From positions 11,417,187-11,481,186 of the forward strand of contig CM025853.1 in the NCBI GenBank assembly GCA_003952965.2: a DNA stretch of 64,000 nucleotides, read 5' to 3'. The notes under the pieces were generated by a model. It saw nothing but the letters and a program-made list of their open reading frames with translations. It was not told where the DNA came from and searched no databases. Below are positions 49,080 to 61,612 of this stretch, piece by piece. Position 1 is the stretch's first letter, and every line of letters begins with the position of its first letter. Position numbers and translations under genes: made by a program. This DNA comes from Morella rubra. Taxonomy: Eukaryota > Streptophyta > Magnoliopsida > Fagales > Myricaceae.

Positions 49080-49846
49080 GTATATGTCTATATCCACAGC
49101 ACCATCTTTTTCTTATTCTTCTGGTTGTTCATCTAGAAAAACTCTGAGTAGAATGCTAGTAACCCGAAGAGAATTATTTTTGGTTGAAGTTTCTTTAAGT
49201 CCACCTTGTAATTGCTGAGCTGGGTCTGGATGTTTTGTGTTTGCGGGGCTATGAAATCGGAGGAAAGTAATGGGGACGATGAAATCTGTGGGTATTAGAG
49301 TTGCTGTTGTTTTAATTGGTTAGGTGAACCGTGAAGGGTTTAGTTTAACTTAGTACGACTGCAATATATTTCTTTTGTATTCTTTTTTTGGGTAAGTAAT
49401 ATCTCTTTGTTTCAGCATGTATAGTTTGCTCTTGTTATTTGTGTATGTGGCTTTCCATGATTTCTTGTGCCGGTTTGGTCTGATTATGAATGATGAGCTG
49501 GTCTTCTTGTTATGCTCATTGCTCCTTCTCTTGTTGTGTCATTTTTTTTTTCTGGAATGTGTTGTGTTGTTATTATAGAATTTCTAATCCGATCGATTGA
49601 ATCAACTTTACTACTAGAGTCTACAGGAATGTACCATGTAGGTAGGAGGAGCCGACGCATATTCTGGTGTCGTTGTTATACTGGATTCTAACACTGGGCT
49701 ACGTTTTTTTACTTGGGGACTGTGGGATTGTTTCCATGGTCTCTTTGACGGACATAATGTACTGCCTTTATTACATTATTAAAATTGATTATGTACACCA
49801 AAATTGTTGGTGTGAGTTCTTTCTCTATTCTGATTTAATTTCACAG

Positions 49847-52800
49847 AAAAGCGTGAGAAAGACAAAATTTGAGGCGTATATTGAAATGGACATGCAAATG
49901 TTGTGGCATTGGCGGAAGAGGATTTGGAATTGGAGAGGAAACTTGCAAAGAAACTAAAAGTTAAAGACGGAAAGTTAAGAGGAGAAGATGATGGTATTAT
50001 TAATGTATTGTTTAGGGGAATCCCCTCTATTATTGATTCTTTAGGGAAGGAAGGAACCCCCAGTGCTAAGGAATTTCCTGACAGTAGCCCTAAAAGAAAG
50101 AAACGTAAGGAGATGATGTCACTGGACCAAGGGCTGGAAAGTGAGGTTGCTGGTGACTTTGGCCTTGGTGCTTCTGAATCCCTGGAAACATGTGATGCAT
50201 AGATGTTGCGAGAAATTCCTGCTAAGTCACCTTCAAGGATGAAGCATAAGAAAAGAAAGGTGTTAGAGCAAGGACAAGATGGTGACACGGTGGCTGATAT
50301 GGCTGTAGGTGCATCCAGGCCTGCCGTGTCTTGCGTTGCTGAAGTGGTGTTAGAAGAAGTTCCTGCCAAGGTACCTACAGGGAAGAGAGATGGAAAATAC
50401 ATTGCTCCTCACTTAAGAGCTCGTTCAAGTCACGAGTCAGAAGAGTATACCAAAATACGACAACATATACGAGGTGTGAAATTGTATGCTTTTATGTTTA
50501 ACATGTTATTTATGGCCCCGCACTTTGTGCTGAACTCCTACTTGGTCTCTAAATTTCCAATCTTTAACTTGTTCCAGGTCTTCTGAATAGGTTGTCCGAA
50601 TCAAATGTTGAATCAATTACAGGGGAGATATCCACAATCCTTCTTGTATGCCATACTTCTAAGACCTTAATGTTCTTGTTCATTCTTTTAAATGTTCACA
50701 TTTTATTTATTTTGGAGCTTAAGAGTGTATGGAGGCCACCCAACCCTCGGGGGTAGCTTCTGGAAAAGATAAGGTCATTTAATGTGATCACTGTGGTATC
50801 AGATTCATTCTACAAGTGTTTCTGGCACACGTAGTAAAGGGACATGATGTATATTTATTTATTTTGGATCTTAAGAGCCTATGGAGGCCAGTCCACCCAA
50901 CCCTGGGGGAGCTTCTAGAAAGATATGAATTCGTTAATGTGACCACTATGGTATCAGATTTATTCTACAAATGTTTCTGGCACATGTAGTAAAGGGATAG
51001 GATGTGGTTAGATTCTAGTTTAACTAGCATAAATTAGATTATGGATATCTGATTAAAAAGAGTTAGATTTTAACCATTTTTTGATCCATGCCACCTGTTG
51101 GTTAATGTCTCTGGATCTTAGTTAATATCTCTGGCACAAAGTTAGTATTAGGTAATATTCATTTTTAGCATGGTTTGGTCTAAGAAAATAGTATGCAGTT
51201 GCTGGTACAGAATTGTCTCATTTACTGTCTGATTCAAACCATTTGCAGTCTATTGCTCGTGCTGCTGCTTCCCAGATAGTCAGCGAGGAGATTTTGGCAT
51301 CTTGTTCTGGAGGTCCTCGTAGCAATGAACAGTTAAGGGTTCATTAATTTCTCTTCACTTTGAATAAGAATGTTAAGTACAAGTTTCTGCATCGAGATGA
51401 GTACCTTCTCTTTAATTTTTTTTCTTTTTTTAGCAATGGGTTTTTTTATCATAACTTTCTCCACATTATTTAACATTGTTTGTTCATCTGTATTTAAGTC
51501 TTGTCTTGGGAATAAATCAACCAAGTGCATTATGAAAGGCTCTGCTCAACATGCTAATGTGCCCCTTCTTAATTTTATCTGTACCAGATGTTAATTGAGA
51601 GAGAGATGGCTTAGATTTTCCAGTCATTTTTATGTGTTATTTTGAGTATGGGAAGAATATATGCTTTTTAAGAACTTTTCATGTTTAATAAAATTTTCAG
51701 AAAGTTGCATTTTGAAAACCTTGGCTTATTTTTTGAGTGAGTAAGTTATCTATTAAAAGGATTCATTTAAGGTATTTTTGTTGATTTTACAAAAAAAAAA
51801 AGGTTTTTGAACTGTAATTAAACACTGTCGGCCACATTGTTCTGCTTTGATAGTTTGTGAGCATTGTTGGTCATTCCCTATCCCTTTGGTATCTTGTAGG
51901 ATGAACACAACAAGGGGATATAAAATTGGCTGTTTATGATTTTTCCCTTGTCTTGTTTTAATTTTCTTAACAACTGTACTTATCAAAAAAAAATTTTTCT
52001 TAACAACTGCAGAATACTTTTGTAGGTATGCTGCTGTTTTTGGCGCTTTTGTTGCAGGAATGGCATGTTTGGTTGGAATTGACTTCAGTGCAAAACTTAT
52101 GGCTTCCCTTGCTGAATGTTTTGAGGTGCACTTATATGCTGGACTTTGTTACACTTTATTATTACAATTTGAGATGTGCGAGGAATCTCAAAATCAGTTA
52201 TTTGATCAATTTGTGGTTTTAGGTGAAATAAGCCTTCGCTAGATTTTAGAAAATGTACTGAGAAGAATTGTCTGTTTCTTTATCCAGGAGGAGTATCACA
52301 AAGAAGACAATCTTTCCCTGCGAAATCTTACTCTGTTGCTTTCCCATTTATACATATTTGGAGTTTGCTCAAGGTACGAAAGTTGTCTTATCCTAGACAT
52401 TTGTACCTCAGTCCCTCTTTATAATATTACCAGGTTGTGCTAAAATATCTTGCTGTGTAATTCCTTGACAGTATTATTGAATTGCTTCGGTTCCTTGAAA
52501 AGAAAAAACAAATTGCTCTTTTGTTGAAATGATAGCATTATGTTGTGGTATGATTATTTATGTGTTTGGCATATATCCGGCATCAGCAGAAACCCCTTTA
52601 GTAGTTGAGTCACTTGAGCAACCCTAATAGCTTGACACGTGATGTGTCTTTGCACATCAGTCTGTCTCATAACTTTTCCTCCTGTATATAACAGCTCTTG
52701 CTAATAGTCGCATTTCTGGTGGTGCTTCCCAGTGAATTGATATACGAATTTTTGATAATGTTGAGCAAGCGGTTAACGGAGATCGATGTCTCTACCATCT

Positions 52801-53477
52801 TGACAACTTTGCAATGTAAGTCCCTATAGACTTTTGATATTTGGTCTTCACATACTAGGTCTTTTGGATTATGTATTCTCAGAATTGTATCAACCTTAAA
52901 CTTTCATTTATGGGGTCCTCTTTTCAGCAGGTGCTTGCATGTCAAGCACTTGACCTAAATTTTTGTGCTTAAAACAAGCATTATGTATTTATTCCATAAC
53001 CAGTTATTTTATGTTTTCTTTATTATTTTTTTTTATCTGCATGTACTAGGGTTTGCTTATCCTATAATTGTTCGATGGTGCTCTTCAATCTTTTGCCATA
53101 GCATTATGGTACTGGCAACTCATATCTGGCGTGAACTGCTCCTGGCTGTACAGGCTGTGGAATGAAAATAAGGGGCGATGATCCTGCTGCGATGAAAAAT
53201 TTTATTCTTAGTGTTCAGAATAGAGTTAATGAGTTGAAGGCCTTCTCTGGAGATGGCCAGCAAAATATAAATGGCAAGAGAGTAAGCGTATAGAACTTTG
53301 AGTTTATTACAAATGTGTTCTCTGTTTTTTCCATTTTTGCATAATTGACTGGTGTTACAAACGTGATCCTTGCAGATGGAATTCATGCTTGAAATCATAT
53401 GTGACATCAAGAACAATAAGAAAAGGACTAAAGAAGATCCAGCTCATCACACACGGATAAAGAAATGGCTTCAAAAG
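49847..53477 (+). pseudogene. NOM1/SGD1-like nucleolar MIF4G protein, partial and damaged
   Basis: Eight exons join in phase: 49847-50473, 50578-50645, 51249-51331, 52026-52125, 52288-52373, 52733-52815, 53154-53281, 53376-53477. The reading includes KTKFEAYIEMDM, AEEDLELERKLAKKLKVKDG, GKYIAPHLRA and then a MIF4G domain (LLNRLSESNVESITGEISTI, YAAVFGAFVAGMACLVGIDF, EEYHKEDNLSLRNLTLLLSH, MEFMLEIICDIKNNKKRTKE). The family acts in nucleolar 18S rRNA maturation and binds an eIF4A-like helicase. Damage: a one-base deletion near 49900 and an in-frame TAG at 50200-50202, followed at once by an ATG. The usual N-terminal part and the C-terminal MA3 half are absent; the latter would fall in or beyond the N gap. 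MIF4G exons and splice sites look intact, so a shorter product from ATG 50203 is possible. Confidence 0.75.
50702..51005. repeat. Tandem duplication, 152-bp period, in NOM1 intron 2
   Basis: The unit starts TTTATTTATTTTGGAGCTTA at 50702 and recurs from 50854 (TTTATTTATTTTGGATCTTA). Shared text such as GTTTCTGGCACA.GTAGTAAAGG continues to the end. It is noncoding. Confidence 0.85.
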
Positions 53478-54313
53478 GTCTTGCAAGTTCATTATTTCCT
53501 TCTCCTAACATTAATTTCATCATTTTCTATTGCTCATTTTGTGTGTGTTTTTTTTGGGATGGAGATTGGGAGGTTTTCCCCCTTTGTTTTTTGGTGGGAT
53601 GGGTGGGGGGCGGGGTTGGGATTTGGCACTTTTGATGTTGCTGTTCGAGCATGTAGATGTGTTGAAAAGGTATCACCCAGAACTGCGCGTATATCTTTGT
53701 GGAGTGTCTACGAGCAACATATGAAAGAGCAAGTTTGTGGATGAACAGGGTTTTTAAAATCAGGAGTCTATGTAAGAACAGTGGAAGAGGGTTAGGAGAC
53801 CAAACAATAGGATCAAATTGCGATCTTATTAATTTTTTGTAAGTAAGAAATAGTTTAAAAAATAAGTGTGATGACGGGTGCACTCTTAGTACAAGCAATC
53901 TTGTTCAAGATCCAGTAGAAGTTATGCGGTATTCTATACAGTAATCGCTTCAGAAATATAGGGATAGGTTAGATCGTTATATGTCAAATGACATCTTCTG
54001 TCCATGATCGTTGACCCTACCTTACCCATCCTCAATCCTTGTTAAGATCTACGAATGCTGATAGTTGGTAGTTGAAATCTCTAAGTTTAAGGGGTCACCG
54101 TGTTTCATCCCCTGTGGAGGAAAGCCTTTTTAGTAATTTTTTAGGGGATCACCGTGTATAATCATATGTTTTGTACTATCTTCTGATATTCTAAACTCAG
54201 TGACTTATCAGAAAAAGCGAGACTTGTCTTATTAGTCACTGGTTACCAGGATGCTGAGGGGAGTGATTAGAGCACCCTTGTGACCCTTGCCGAAGGCTTT
54301 TCTTCCTATCGGA
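53478..54313. other. Sequence between last NOM1 exon and the gap, no gene seen
   Basis: The expected next NOM1 exon (beginning LRVDDILIRGLKW in the family) is not found. A repeated phrase AGGGG(A)TCACCGTGT occurs at about 54090 and 54144. The rest is unassigned. Confidence 0.6.
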
Positions 54314-55313
54314 NNNNNNNNNNNNNNNNNNNNNNNNNNNNNNNNNNNNNNNNNNNNNNNNNNNNNNNNNNNNNNNNNNNNNNNNNNNNNNNNNNNNNNN
54401 NNNNNNNNNNNNNNNNNNNNNNNNNNNNNNNNNNNNNNNNNNNNNNNNNNNNNNNNNNNNNNNNNNNNNNNNNNNNNNNNNNNNNNNNNNNNNNNNNNNN
54501 NNNNNNNNNNNNNNNNNNNNNNNNNNNNNNNNNNNNNNNNNNNNNNNNNNNNNNNNNNNNNNNNNNNNNNNNNNNNNNNNNNNNNNNNNNNNNNNNNNNN
54601 NNNNNNNNNNNNNNNNNNNNNNNNNNNNNNNNNNNNNNNNNNNNNNNNNNNNNNNNNNNNNNNNNNNNNNNNNNNNNNNNNNNNNNNNNNNNNNNNNNNN
54701 NNNNNNNNNNNNNNNNNNNNNNNNNNNNNNNNNNNNNNNNNNNNNNNNNNNNNNNNNNNNNNNNNNNNNNNNNNNNNNNNNNNNNNNNNNNNNNNNNNNN
54801 NNNNNNNNNNNNNNNNNNNNNNNNNNNNNNNNNNNNNNNNNNNNNNNNNNNNNNNNNNNNNNNNNNNNNNNNNNNNNNNNNNNNNNNNNNNNNNNNNNNN
54901 NNNNNNNNNNNNNNNNNNNNNNNNNNNNNNNNNNNNNNNNNNNNNNNNNNNNNNNNNNNNNNNNNNNNNNNNNNNNNNNNNNNNNNNNNNNNNNNNNNNN
55001 NNNNNNNNNNNNNNNNNNNNNNNNNNNNNNNNNNNNNNNNNNNNNNNNNNNNNNNNNNNNNNNNNNNNNNNNNNNNNNNNNNNNNNNNNNNNNNNNNNNN
55101 NNNNNNNNNNNNNNNNNNNNNNNNNNNNNNNNNNNNNNNNNNNNNNNNNNNNNNNNNNNNNNNNNNNNNNNNNNNNNNNNNNNNNNNNNNNNNNNNNNNN
55201 NNNNNNNNNNNNNNNNNNNNNNNNNNNNNNNNNNNNNNNNNNNNNNNNNNNNNNNNNNNNNNNNNNNNNNNNNNNNNNNNNNNNNNNNNNNNNNNNNNNN
55301 NNNNNNNNNNNNN
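54314..55313. other. Assembly gap of exactly 1000 N
   Basis: The run of N is exactly 1000 bases, which suggests a placeholder of unknown true size. Reading frames drawn across it are meaningless. Confidence 0.99.
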
Positions 55314-57000
55314 ATCTCTTACCAAAGGAATACTAAAGGAGTCAGTAGCTTTTGACCTAAAAGTGAAAACATGACAGATATAGATAGGGAGCAACAAGGT
55401 GGTGGAAAATTGGAGACGTACCAAACTCCACAAGGAGTGGTCATGCTCTTTCAATGGTATTTGGAAAATGCTTTTTTCTAATCTGATTCGAACTCCCAAT
55501 TCCTGCCGTTCACTCAAAATGGCGAATATTACAAGCCACATATAGGAAACAACACCCTTTGATTCTTCGATATCGTTAACATGCGGTTGGAACATTTTCT
55601 TTCCTACGTCCATCAATCTTTGGCAATTTCATGTTCTTGGTTGCTTATGTCACAACAAAGCGCCCTTCTTTAGTCATTCAGGACAAAAAATTTACTCCCA
55701 TAGAATTCACCTTCCTGTGTTAGCTTCAGGATGAGGGAGCAACTCCGGCTCGGCGGCTCCTCCCTCCTCTAGTCCCCCTGCCTCTCGCTCCTGTCCTCTC
55801 CCCTCCCCACTCTGCTCTTTTCTCTTTTCTTCCTTATGCATTCCCCTTGTTTTTTGGATTTTGGAACCAAGATCTATCTTCGTCTAGAAGCCGCCTCTAT
55901 CACCTTATCTCCGATCTATCCCTTCCGTATTTCGCTCTGCCTTCCTCATGGCGAGAGTAATTCACGCACCGCCTCGTCGTGCAACCGATACAAATGTTGG
56001 TCGTCTTTCTTCCCTTCTGGATTCTCCCCTGCCACTTCACATAAGGTGTCTTTGGTTTTATCTACTTCTCAACAGACAAACATGTTTATAAGATGCAATG
56101 TCCTTTGCAGGTCCATTGTCGGAAACTTCCCTCGCCGGAAACCATGGAGTTTTCCGAGTGACATTTTTGGATTAAACGAACACAGTTCCATCCGTTGTTC
56201 TGCAGCATAGAACTATTTACAAAGCAACAAAATCATAGCATAAAAGAGTGCACAACGATTTCCACTGATCCAAACTCGTGATATAGATTTAAGAGTAAAA
56301 GGAAAATTTTTCTTTCTGGGAAGTATTTACGAAGATGTTACCTTAATCTGAGAATTTTAAATTTGAAGGGTCGAGTTCAGTTGTACTATCTAGCAGTCTA
56401 TCTCGTTACTACACTCTGTTTTTTAATTTTATGGCATGTATCGTCCCACATAAAGGCATGCATCAAGCATCGGGCAGGGCAGGCAGCGATTGACAGCCAG
56501 AATCATGTTCTTCATCACTTACATCTGATGCCAGATGTCAACTATCCATCAAGCCCACGTGCGCTCGCCACTTGTTTCACTTTTTTGAGTTTGACAAAGT
56601 TGTGTTACCGTTAAGAGGATGGGGATATATGCCAAGCTTCCGAAGGCTGCTAAGTAAGCAAAGCGAGCTGAATCTGTATGCCTTTGCCACTGTGGCCACT
56701 TAGCATTGATGGTGCAGAAAAAGAAACGCCAACAGAAACAAGAAACAGAAGGAGCTTAACTCCGTCCCCAGAAAAAGCTCTCTCTCTCTCGGTCTCTCTG
56801 TTAAAAAGTCCACTTTTTAAACCAAGCAATCACGGGACGCCCCTGAAATCTCTGCCTTTGAATTCATCTTTCTACTCCCAAAGACCTGATCCATTCGATA
56901 CTATTAGAGCCAACCGTGAAAATTTGTGTCCTCTTCTCTGCGTTCTGGAAAAAGCTTCTTACTTTCAATAATTTTCTCTTCCTTCCAATCTAATCCAATC
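55314..57000. other. Region between gap and HT1 leader, unassigned
   Basis: At 55740-56210 two GC-richer pieces look like exons with a GT-AG intron between them (GCCACTTCACATAAG... and TTTGCAG|GTCCATTG), one reading MARVIHAPPRRATDTNVGRL. I do not recognise the product, and it may be a captured fragment or chance. Pyrimidine-rich sequence with a CT repeat (56778-56800) before 57000 may be the distal leader or promoter of the kinase gene. Confidence 0.35.
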
Positions 57001-57398
57001 CTGGAAACCATGAAACCCGGACATCTTCCTCTCTATTTTTCTCGTTACCATATATATTTTCACGAAGTTTTCGCTGATTTATCACCGCTTTGATATGAAG
57101 ACGGTACAAATGGTTGGCATAGAAGGCTGTCATTTGGTCCTCTCCGTGTGCTTTATCTCAGAAAAACTTGGTGATTCTTCTTTGTTACCGTAGTTTTCTT
57201 GATAATTCATGAAAATCCAGATTTCTTTTTCACTTCTCTCTAGAACCCATGTTTCTGAATCAGTTCATGCACTACCTGAAATCAATTCATACATTCAGAA
57301 GGAAAATTCCTTTTGATTGTTTGTTTTGACACAATACCGTCCCCTATTTCAAATTGCCATTTCCTCTATAGGGCTTGAGAAAGTATTCAAGAGCTTCT

Positions 57399-60219
57399 AT
57401 GGCGACCTTGTGTTTCCACACGCTTCGCCTTCGAAAGTCGAAGAGTAAACATTTGCCAATCCCTTCTTCGTCCAATACGCAGTTGAGTTCTGACATGGAG
57501 AACATGGAAAGAAGGAGATTTGATAGCCTGGAATCATGGTCTATGATATTGGACTCTGAGAATGTTGAGACTTGGGAGGTATCAAAGGAGGATCAGGAGG
57601 AATGGACCGCCGATCTCTCACAGCTGTTTATAGGTAACAAGTTCGCGTCAGGAGCACATAGTAGGATTTACCGTGGAATTTACAAGCAGAGAGCTGTGGC
57701 CGTGAAAATGGTTAGGATTCCAACGCATAAGGAGGAGACTAGAGCCTTGTTGGAGCAGCAATTTAAGTCCGAAGTTGCGTTGCTTTCACGTCTCTTTCAT
57801 CCAAACATAGTGCAGGTAGTTTCCATTGGAATTGAGATAATATTTTTGTTGTTGTTTTAGCGTGATGCATACAGAGTTGTTGTCACTGCTAGTTTTATTC
57901 TGGTAACATAGGAAAGTCGGAAAAGATTGTGATCCTTTGATTACTTACATTTCTGTCTACTCTCAGATGCAGAACATGCTAAATATTTAGTGTATATCGG
58001 TGACTTTCCCGTGCTGTTATGTTGTTGACCATACTGACTTCCCCAATTTTATGAAATTGCTCATCAAATTCTGTGGGACTAAATGATCCTGTGGACAAGA
58101 CTAAATGAAGAGTTGAAACTCAATAGTCAATGGGCATCTTCAAACTTGTTTTTTTAAAAAAATAAAAAAATAAAAAAAATTACGCCTACCTTCTGTTATT
58201 ATTTCAGATTCAAATCCTTTTTCAACTTCCTCTCAAATTCCATGATTTTTTTTTCCCCTGGTGCTAATGAAAGCTGGTTGGGTCTATTTTGTGCATTTCC
58301 AAAGAATTATACGCACAAGACAAATTGTCCTTCCAGGGCTTGTGAAACATAAGATCTCCATATTACCAAATTGCTGATTCAGCTTCTTTGCAGTTTATTG
58401 CAGCTTGTAAAAAGCCTCCTGTTTACTGTATCATCACCGAGTACATGTCCCAAGGAACTCTGAGGATGTATCTTAACAAGAAAGAGCCATATTCGCTTTC
58501 AATAGAGACAATACTGAGGTTGGCTCTTGATATATCCAGAGGAATGGAGTATCTTCATTCACAGGGGGTGATCCATAGAGATCTTAAGTCAAATAACTTG
58601 CTTCTTAATGATGAAATGAGAGTTAAGGTGGCAGATTTCGGTACATCATGTCTAGAGACACAGTGCCGAGAAACTAAGGGAAACATGGGAACTTACCGTT
58701 GGATGGCACCAGAGATGATCAAAGAGAAACCTTATAGTCGGAAAGTTGATGTTTACAGTTTTGGGATTGTTCTATGGGAGCTTACGACAGCTTTGCTTCC
58801 CTTCCAAGGAATAACCCCTGTGCAGGCAGCATTTGCCGTGGCTGAGAAGGTCAGATAGCTACATTCATAACGCAAATCCTTTCCTCTAGTCTTACATCCA
58901 ATATTTCAAACTACTTGCTTTCTTGCAAGCTCACACTTCTCCACCTTTGAGTTTCAGATGTGTTTTCTAGTTAATGCATACGTGGTTCTAAGTTTCTCGG
59001 AACTTTGGATTTCCAAACTTCCTTCTGTTTGACCATAAGCACATTCTGCCACTGCATAGTGGTACTGGTAGACCAGAATGTTAACTGGCCTCACGAAGAG
59101 TCAATTGACACAATTGAAGTGACTGTTTACAATGGACCTGGTTTGTTTGGATCGCAAATTAGCAATAATCACCTGGATGATTTCCTAGTTACACACTTTC
59201 ATGAAGTCTGGCACTTTGTGTTCATGATAGTGTTAGCAATCCATCCCTCCATGGTCAGTCCAATTTTCTACAAATGCTCTATGATGCCATCCCCTTCCAA
59301 AGTTCTATGGAAATTTATGAATGACTTATATTTTGTGTTGTAATTAAGCAAGGAAAACTAATATTAATAACAATACAGATGAACTTTCCTTGCATCGATT
59401 TTAGAAGTCTAAGTGAGGTGCCTTTGTCAAGCAAGCCACTGTTCATGTAGAAACCATCTCTTAGCAAGCTAGCAAGAATATCTATCTTTATGCTCTCAAA
59501 CTTAATACAAATTTCAGGTGATCCCATTTTAACCCACGAAACATGACCGTATAGTTCTTCAATAAAGACAAAGCAAGATGGTTTTTTCATGGCACAAGTT
59601 TTTAAACGTGCCCTGCTCCCTCTCTTGCTTAAGGATCCTCTACCAGCCCAGTATGTCTATAGCTCTCCTGATTTAAAATTTCCATTAAAAGGAACCTTGG
59701 AAATATTTGCATAGACTTGTAAGTCCTATTTTTTGTCGAAAACATTTAGGCATGTAGGTAAATGGTCAATCCAAGTATGCTAGAGAGAATAATGTTATGT
59801 ATCAAAATCGATACAATTGTTAGCATCTTAGTTACAATGCCCACCTTCTTCTTGTTTCAGCTTTGTTTAATCTCTCTACGCATTCTATTTTTTTCTAAAG
59901 ACTTAGGCACCACAAGAGCGTTTGATGCTAATATACCTTATGCAATATATACCTTGAATGGCAGAATGAACGCCCTCCACTGCCCGCTAGTTGTCAGCCT
60001 GCACTAGCACACCTCATCAAGCGCTGCTGGGCAGCAAACCCCTCAAAGCGACCGGATTTCAGTGCTATTGTGTCTGCTTTGGAGAAGTACGATGAGTGTG
60101 TCAAGGAGGGCCTTCCACTTACTCATCACTCAAGGCTGCAGGTCAGCAGAAATGTCATTCTTGAACGCTTGAAAGGCTGCGTATCCATGAGCAGCTCCTC
60201 CATACCTGTACATGCCTGA
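57399..60219 (+). CDS. HT1: HT1-type Raf-like MAPKKK Ser/Thr kinase
   Basis: Three exons, 57399-57815, 58394-58849 and 59965-60219, join in phase to 375 aa. The ATG at 57399 gives MATLCFHTLRLRKSKSK, like other family members, and no upstream in-frame ATG is present. The kinase domain starts near residue 77: glycine loop FASGAHSRIYRG, VAVK with Lys103, HRDLKSNN with Asp202, DFG at 220-222, and GTYRWMAPEM. The C-terminus ends ILERLKGCVSMSSSSIPVHA. The sequence closely follows HIGH LEAF TEMPERATURE 1, a subfamily C Raf-like kinase that in Arabidopsis guard cells acts in CO2 control of stomatal opening. Intron 2 is long (1115 bp) but has no recognised insert. All catalytic residues are present, so it is probably functional. 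Orthology to HT1 itself rather than a sister paralogue is not proven. Confidence 0.93.
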
Positions 60220-61223
60220 CTCTATCAGAAGGTATTATTATAGTCAATACTCAAGTAATTATGTTAGTACCTACCTGTACCCTTGCAAGAACTAGCTCAT
60301 GTTCTGACCACATATATTTGGATACTTTCATGTTGGTTTTCAGCTGTAGGCGCATGCATCAATATACTCTCCGCATGGAGTATTTTGGACTTTGGACCCA
60401 CCATTTGGTAGTTCCTCACTTTCACAAGCTGATTCTATGTGCTTGATTTTGTAGAAAATAATTGTGTTAAAATTAATTATGGAGACAAAGAAAGAGTAAA
60501 TATGCTCATCTTTCATTGAGTCTTTTGAAAAGAAAAAGAAAAGTTACACTGCAGTGATTACCATCTCATCACCCAACTAAGAGCTACCAAGTGGTGGGTT
60601 CAATTTGTGTTTAAATGCCCTAATCTTTACTATCAGGAAAAATAGCTTTGAATTGCGTATTTGGGTTATTGTACAAATGATATGCAGGTTCTGAATATAT
60701 ACTTGATTTGAGGCATGATCCTTGCTTGTTTTTGTTCTTCCTTTACACGAGACTGCGTATATAGTGTTTCAAAATTCCAAAAAAGATGCATGAGGTTTTA
60801 ATTACTACCATGTATCGAATCTTGCTTAAACTTCTCCCAGAAAAGAAAGACAATCAATAACACATGAAACAATCTGGCCGCCCAGGCCTAACATAAACCT
60901 CCACATCGAAGATGTTGCAGTGAGGACCCACTGTAAGCCCAACCGCAGTGAGGACCCACAGTAAGCCCAACCCTCTAGCCTCTTTTCTATCCAGACTTTT
61001 TGTCTCCCAAGAAAGTCTGAGATTTCCGTAACTCAATCAGGGGTTAAAAGCAAAATAATGTTCACCCAGACGATTCTGCACCTATCAGTCAACCTTAAGC
61101 ATTACATTAATCCGTGACCCTGACGATGGATCTCGTATCTGAAACATAGCCACTACTATCAATCTGTCACAGAATCACAAAACTACATTTGTGGACCCGT
61201 GGTTCTCCACCTCGGAGCACTTT

Positions 61224-61226
<3 letters not shown>
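60220..61226. other. HT1 3'UTR and downstream intergenic DNA
   Basis: The 3'UTR probably extends to about 60480. Beyond it I see no gene, only a 28-bp tandem repeat (GCAGTGAGGACCCAC.GTAAGC at 60917 and 60945). Confidence 0.6.

Positions 61227-61276
<50 letters not shown>
61227..61276. repeat. (CT)n microsatellite, about 50 bp
   Basis: Uninterrupted CT dinucleotides run for about 50 bases and are followed by a T-rich run to 61290. Confidence 0.97.
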
Positions 61277-61279
<3 letters not shown>

Positions 61280-61339
61280 CTTTTTTTTTTAGAAAGTAGA
61301 CTGAACACTTCTGTTAGTTAATCTTGTACCTTGGGGCAC

Positions 61340-61612
61340 AGGGCGGGAACTCTAAGTACAACGGTGGTATTCGAGTGGTTAAGCGTGGATTTGAGTTACC
61401 TTGTTATTGGGCGAATCCCAGAATTGTCGTTCACATAGGTTATGGCCTGATCTCATGTCCATCATCCCAGGAAAAGATACCCTGCCGGTGCCGGGCATGT
61501 CTAGATCAGTAGTTATGCCTTCTTTTTTAGTTATTATTTTAATAAATCCAATCCATTTTAACCTCAAATCATGTTTAAAGGTAAAGAGTAAATTCGAATC
61601 TTATTATTATTA
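61340..61612 (+). mobile_element. Possible tRNA-derived SINE
   Basis: GTATTCGAGTGGTTAAGCGT (61368-61387) resembles a pol III A box region of Leu/Ser-type tRNAs, and GGGCGAATCCC (61410-61420) resembles a B box. The stretch ends in a TTATTATTATTA tail near 61601-61612. No target duplication was found, so this is tentative. Confidence 0.35.

Noticed and set aside
49779..50402. Minus-strand frame of 207 codons opposite NOM1
   Set aside because: It is antisense to a lysine/glutamate-rich coding exon, which naturally lacks stops on the other strand.
54280..55616. Long reading frames of 349-436 codons across the N run on both strands
   Set aside because: They exist only because N codons contain no stops; the real flanking parts are short and unrecognised.
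59005..59343. 112-codon frame in HT1 intron 2
   Set aside because: It has no domain and no splice fit with the kinase exons, which already join in phase without it.
61227..61276. CT array considered as a CRISPR-like or satellite repeat
   Set aside because: It is a plain dinucleotide microsatellite.
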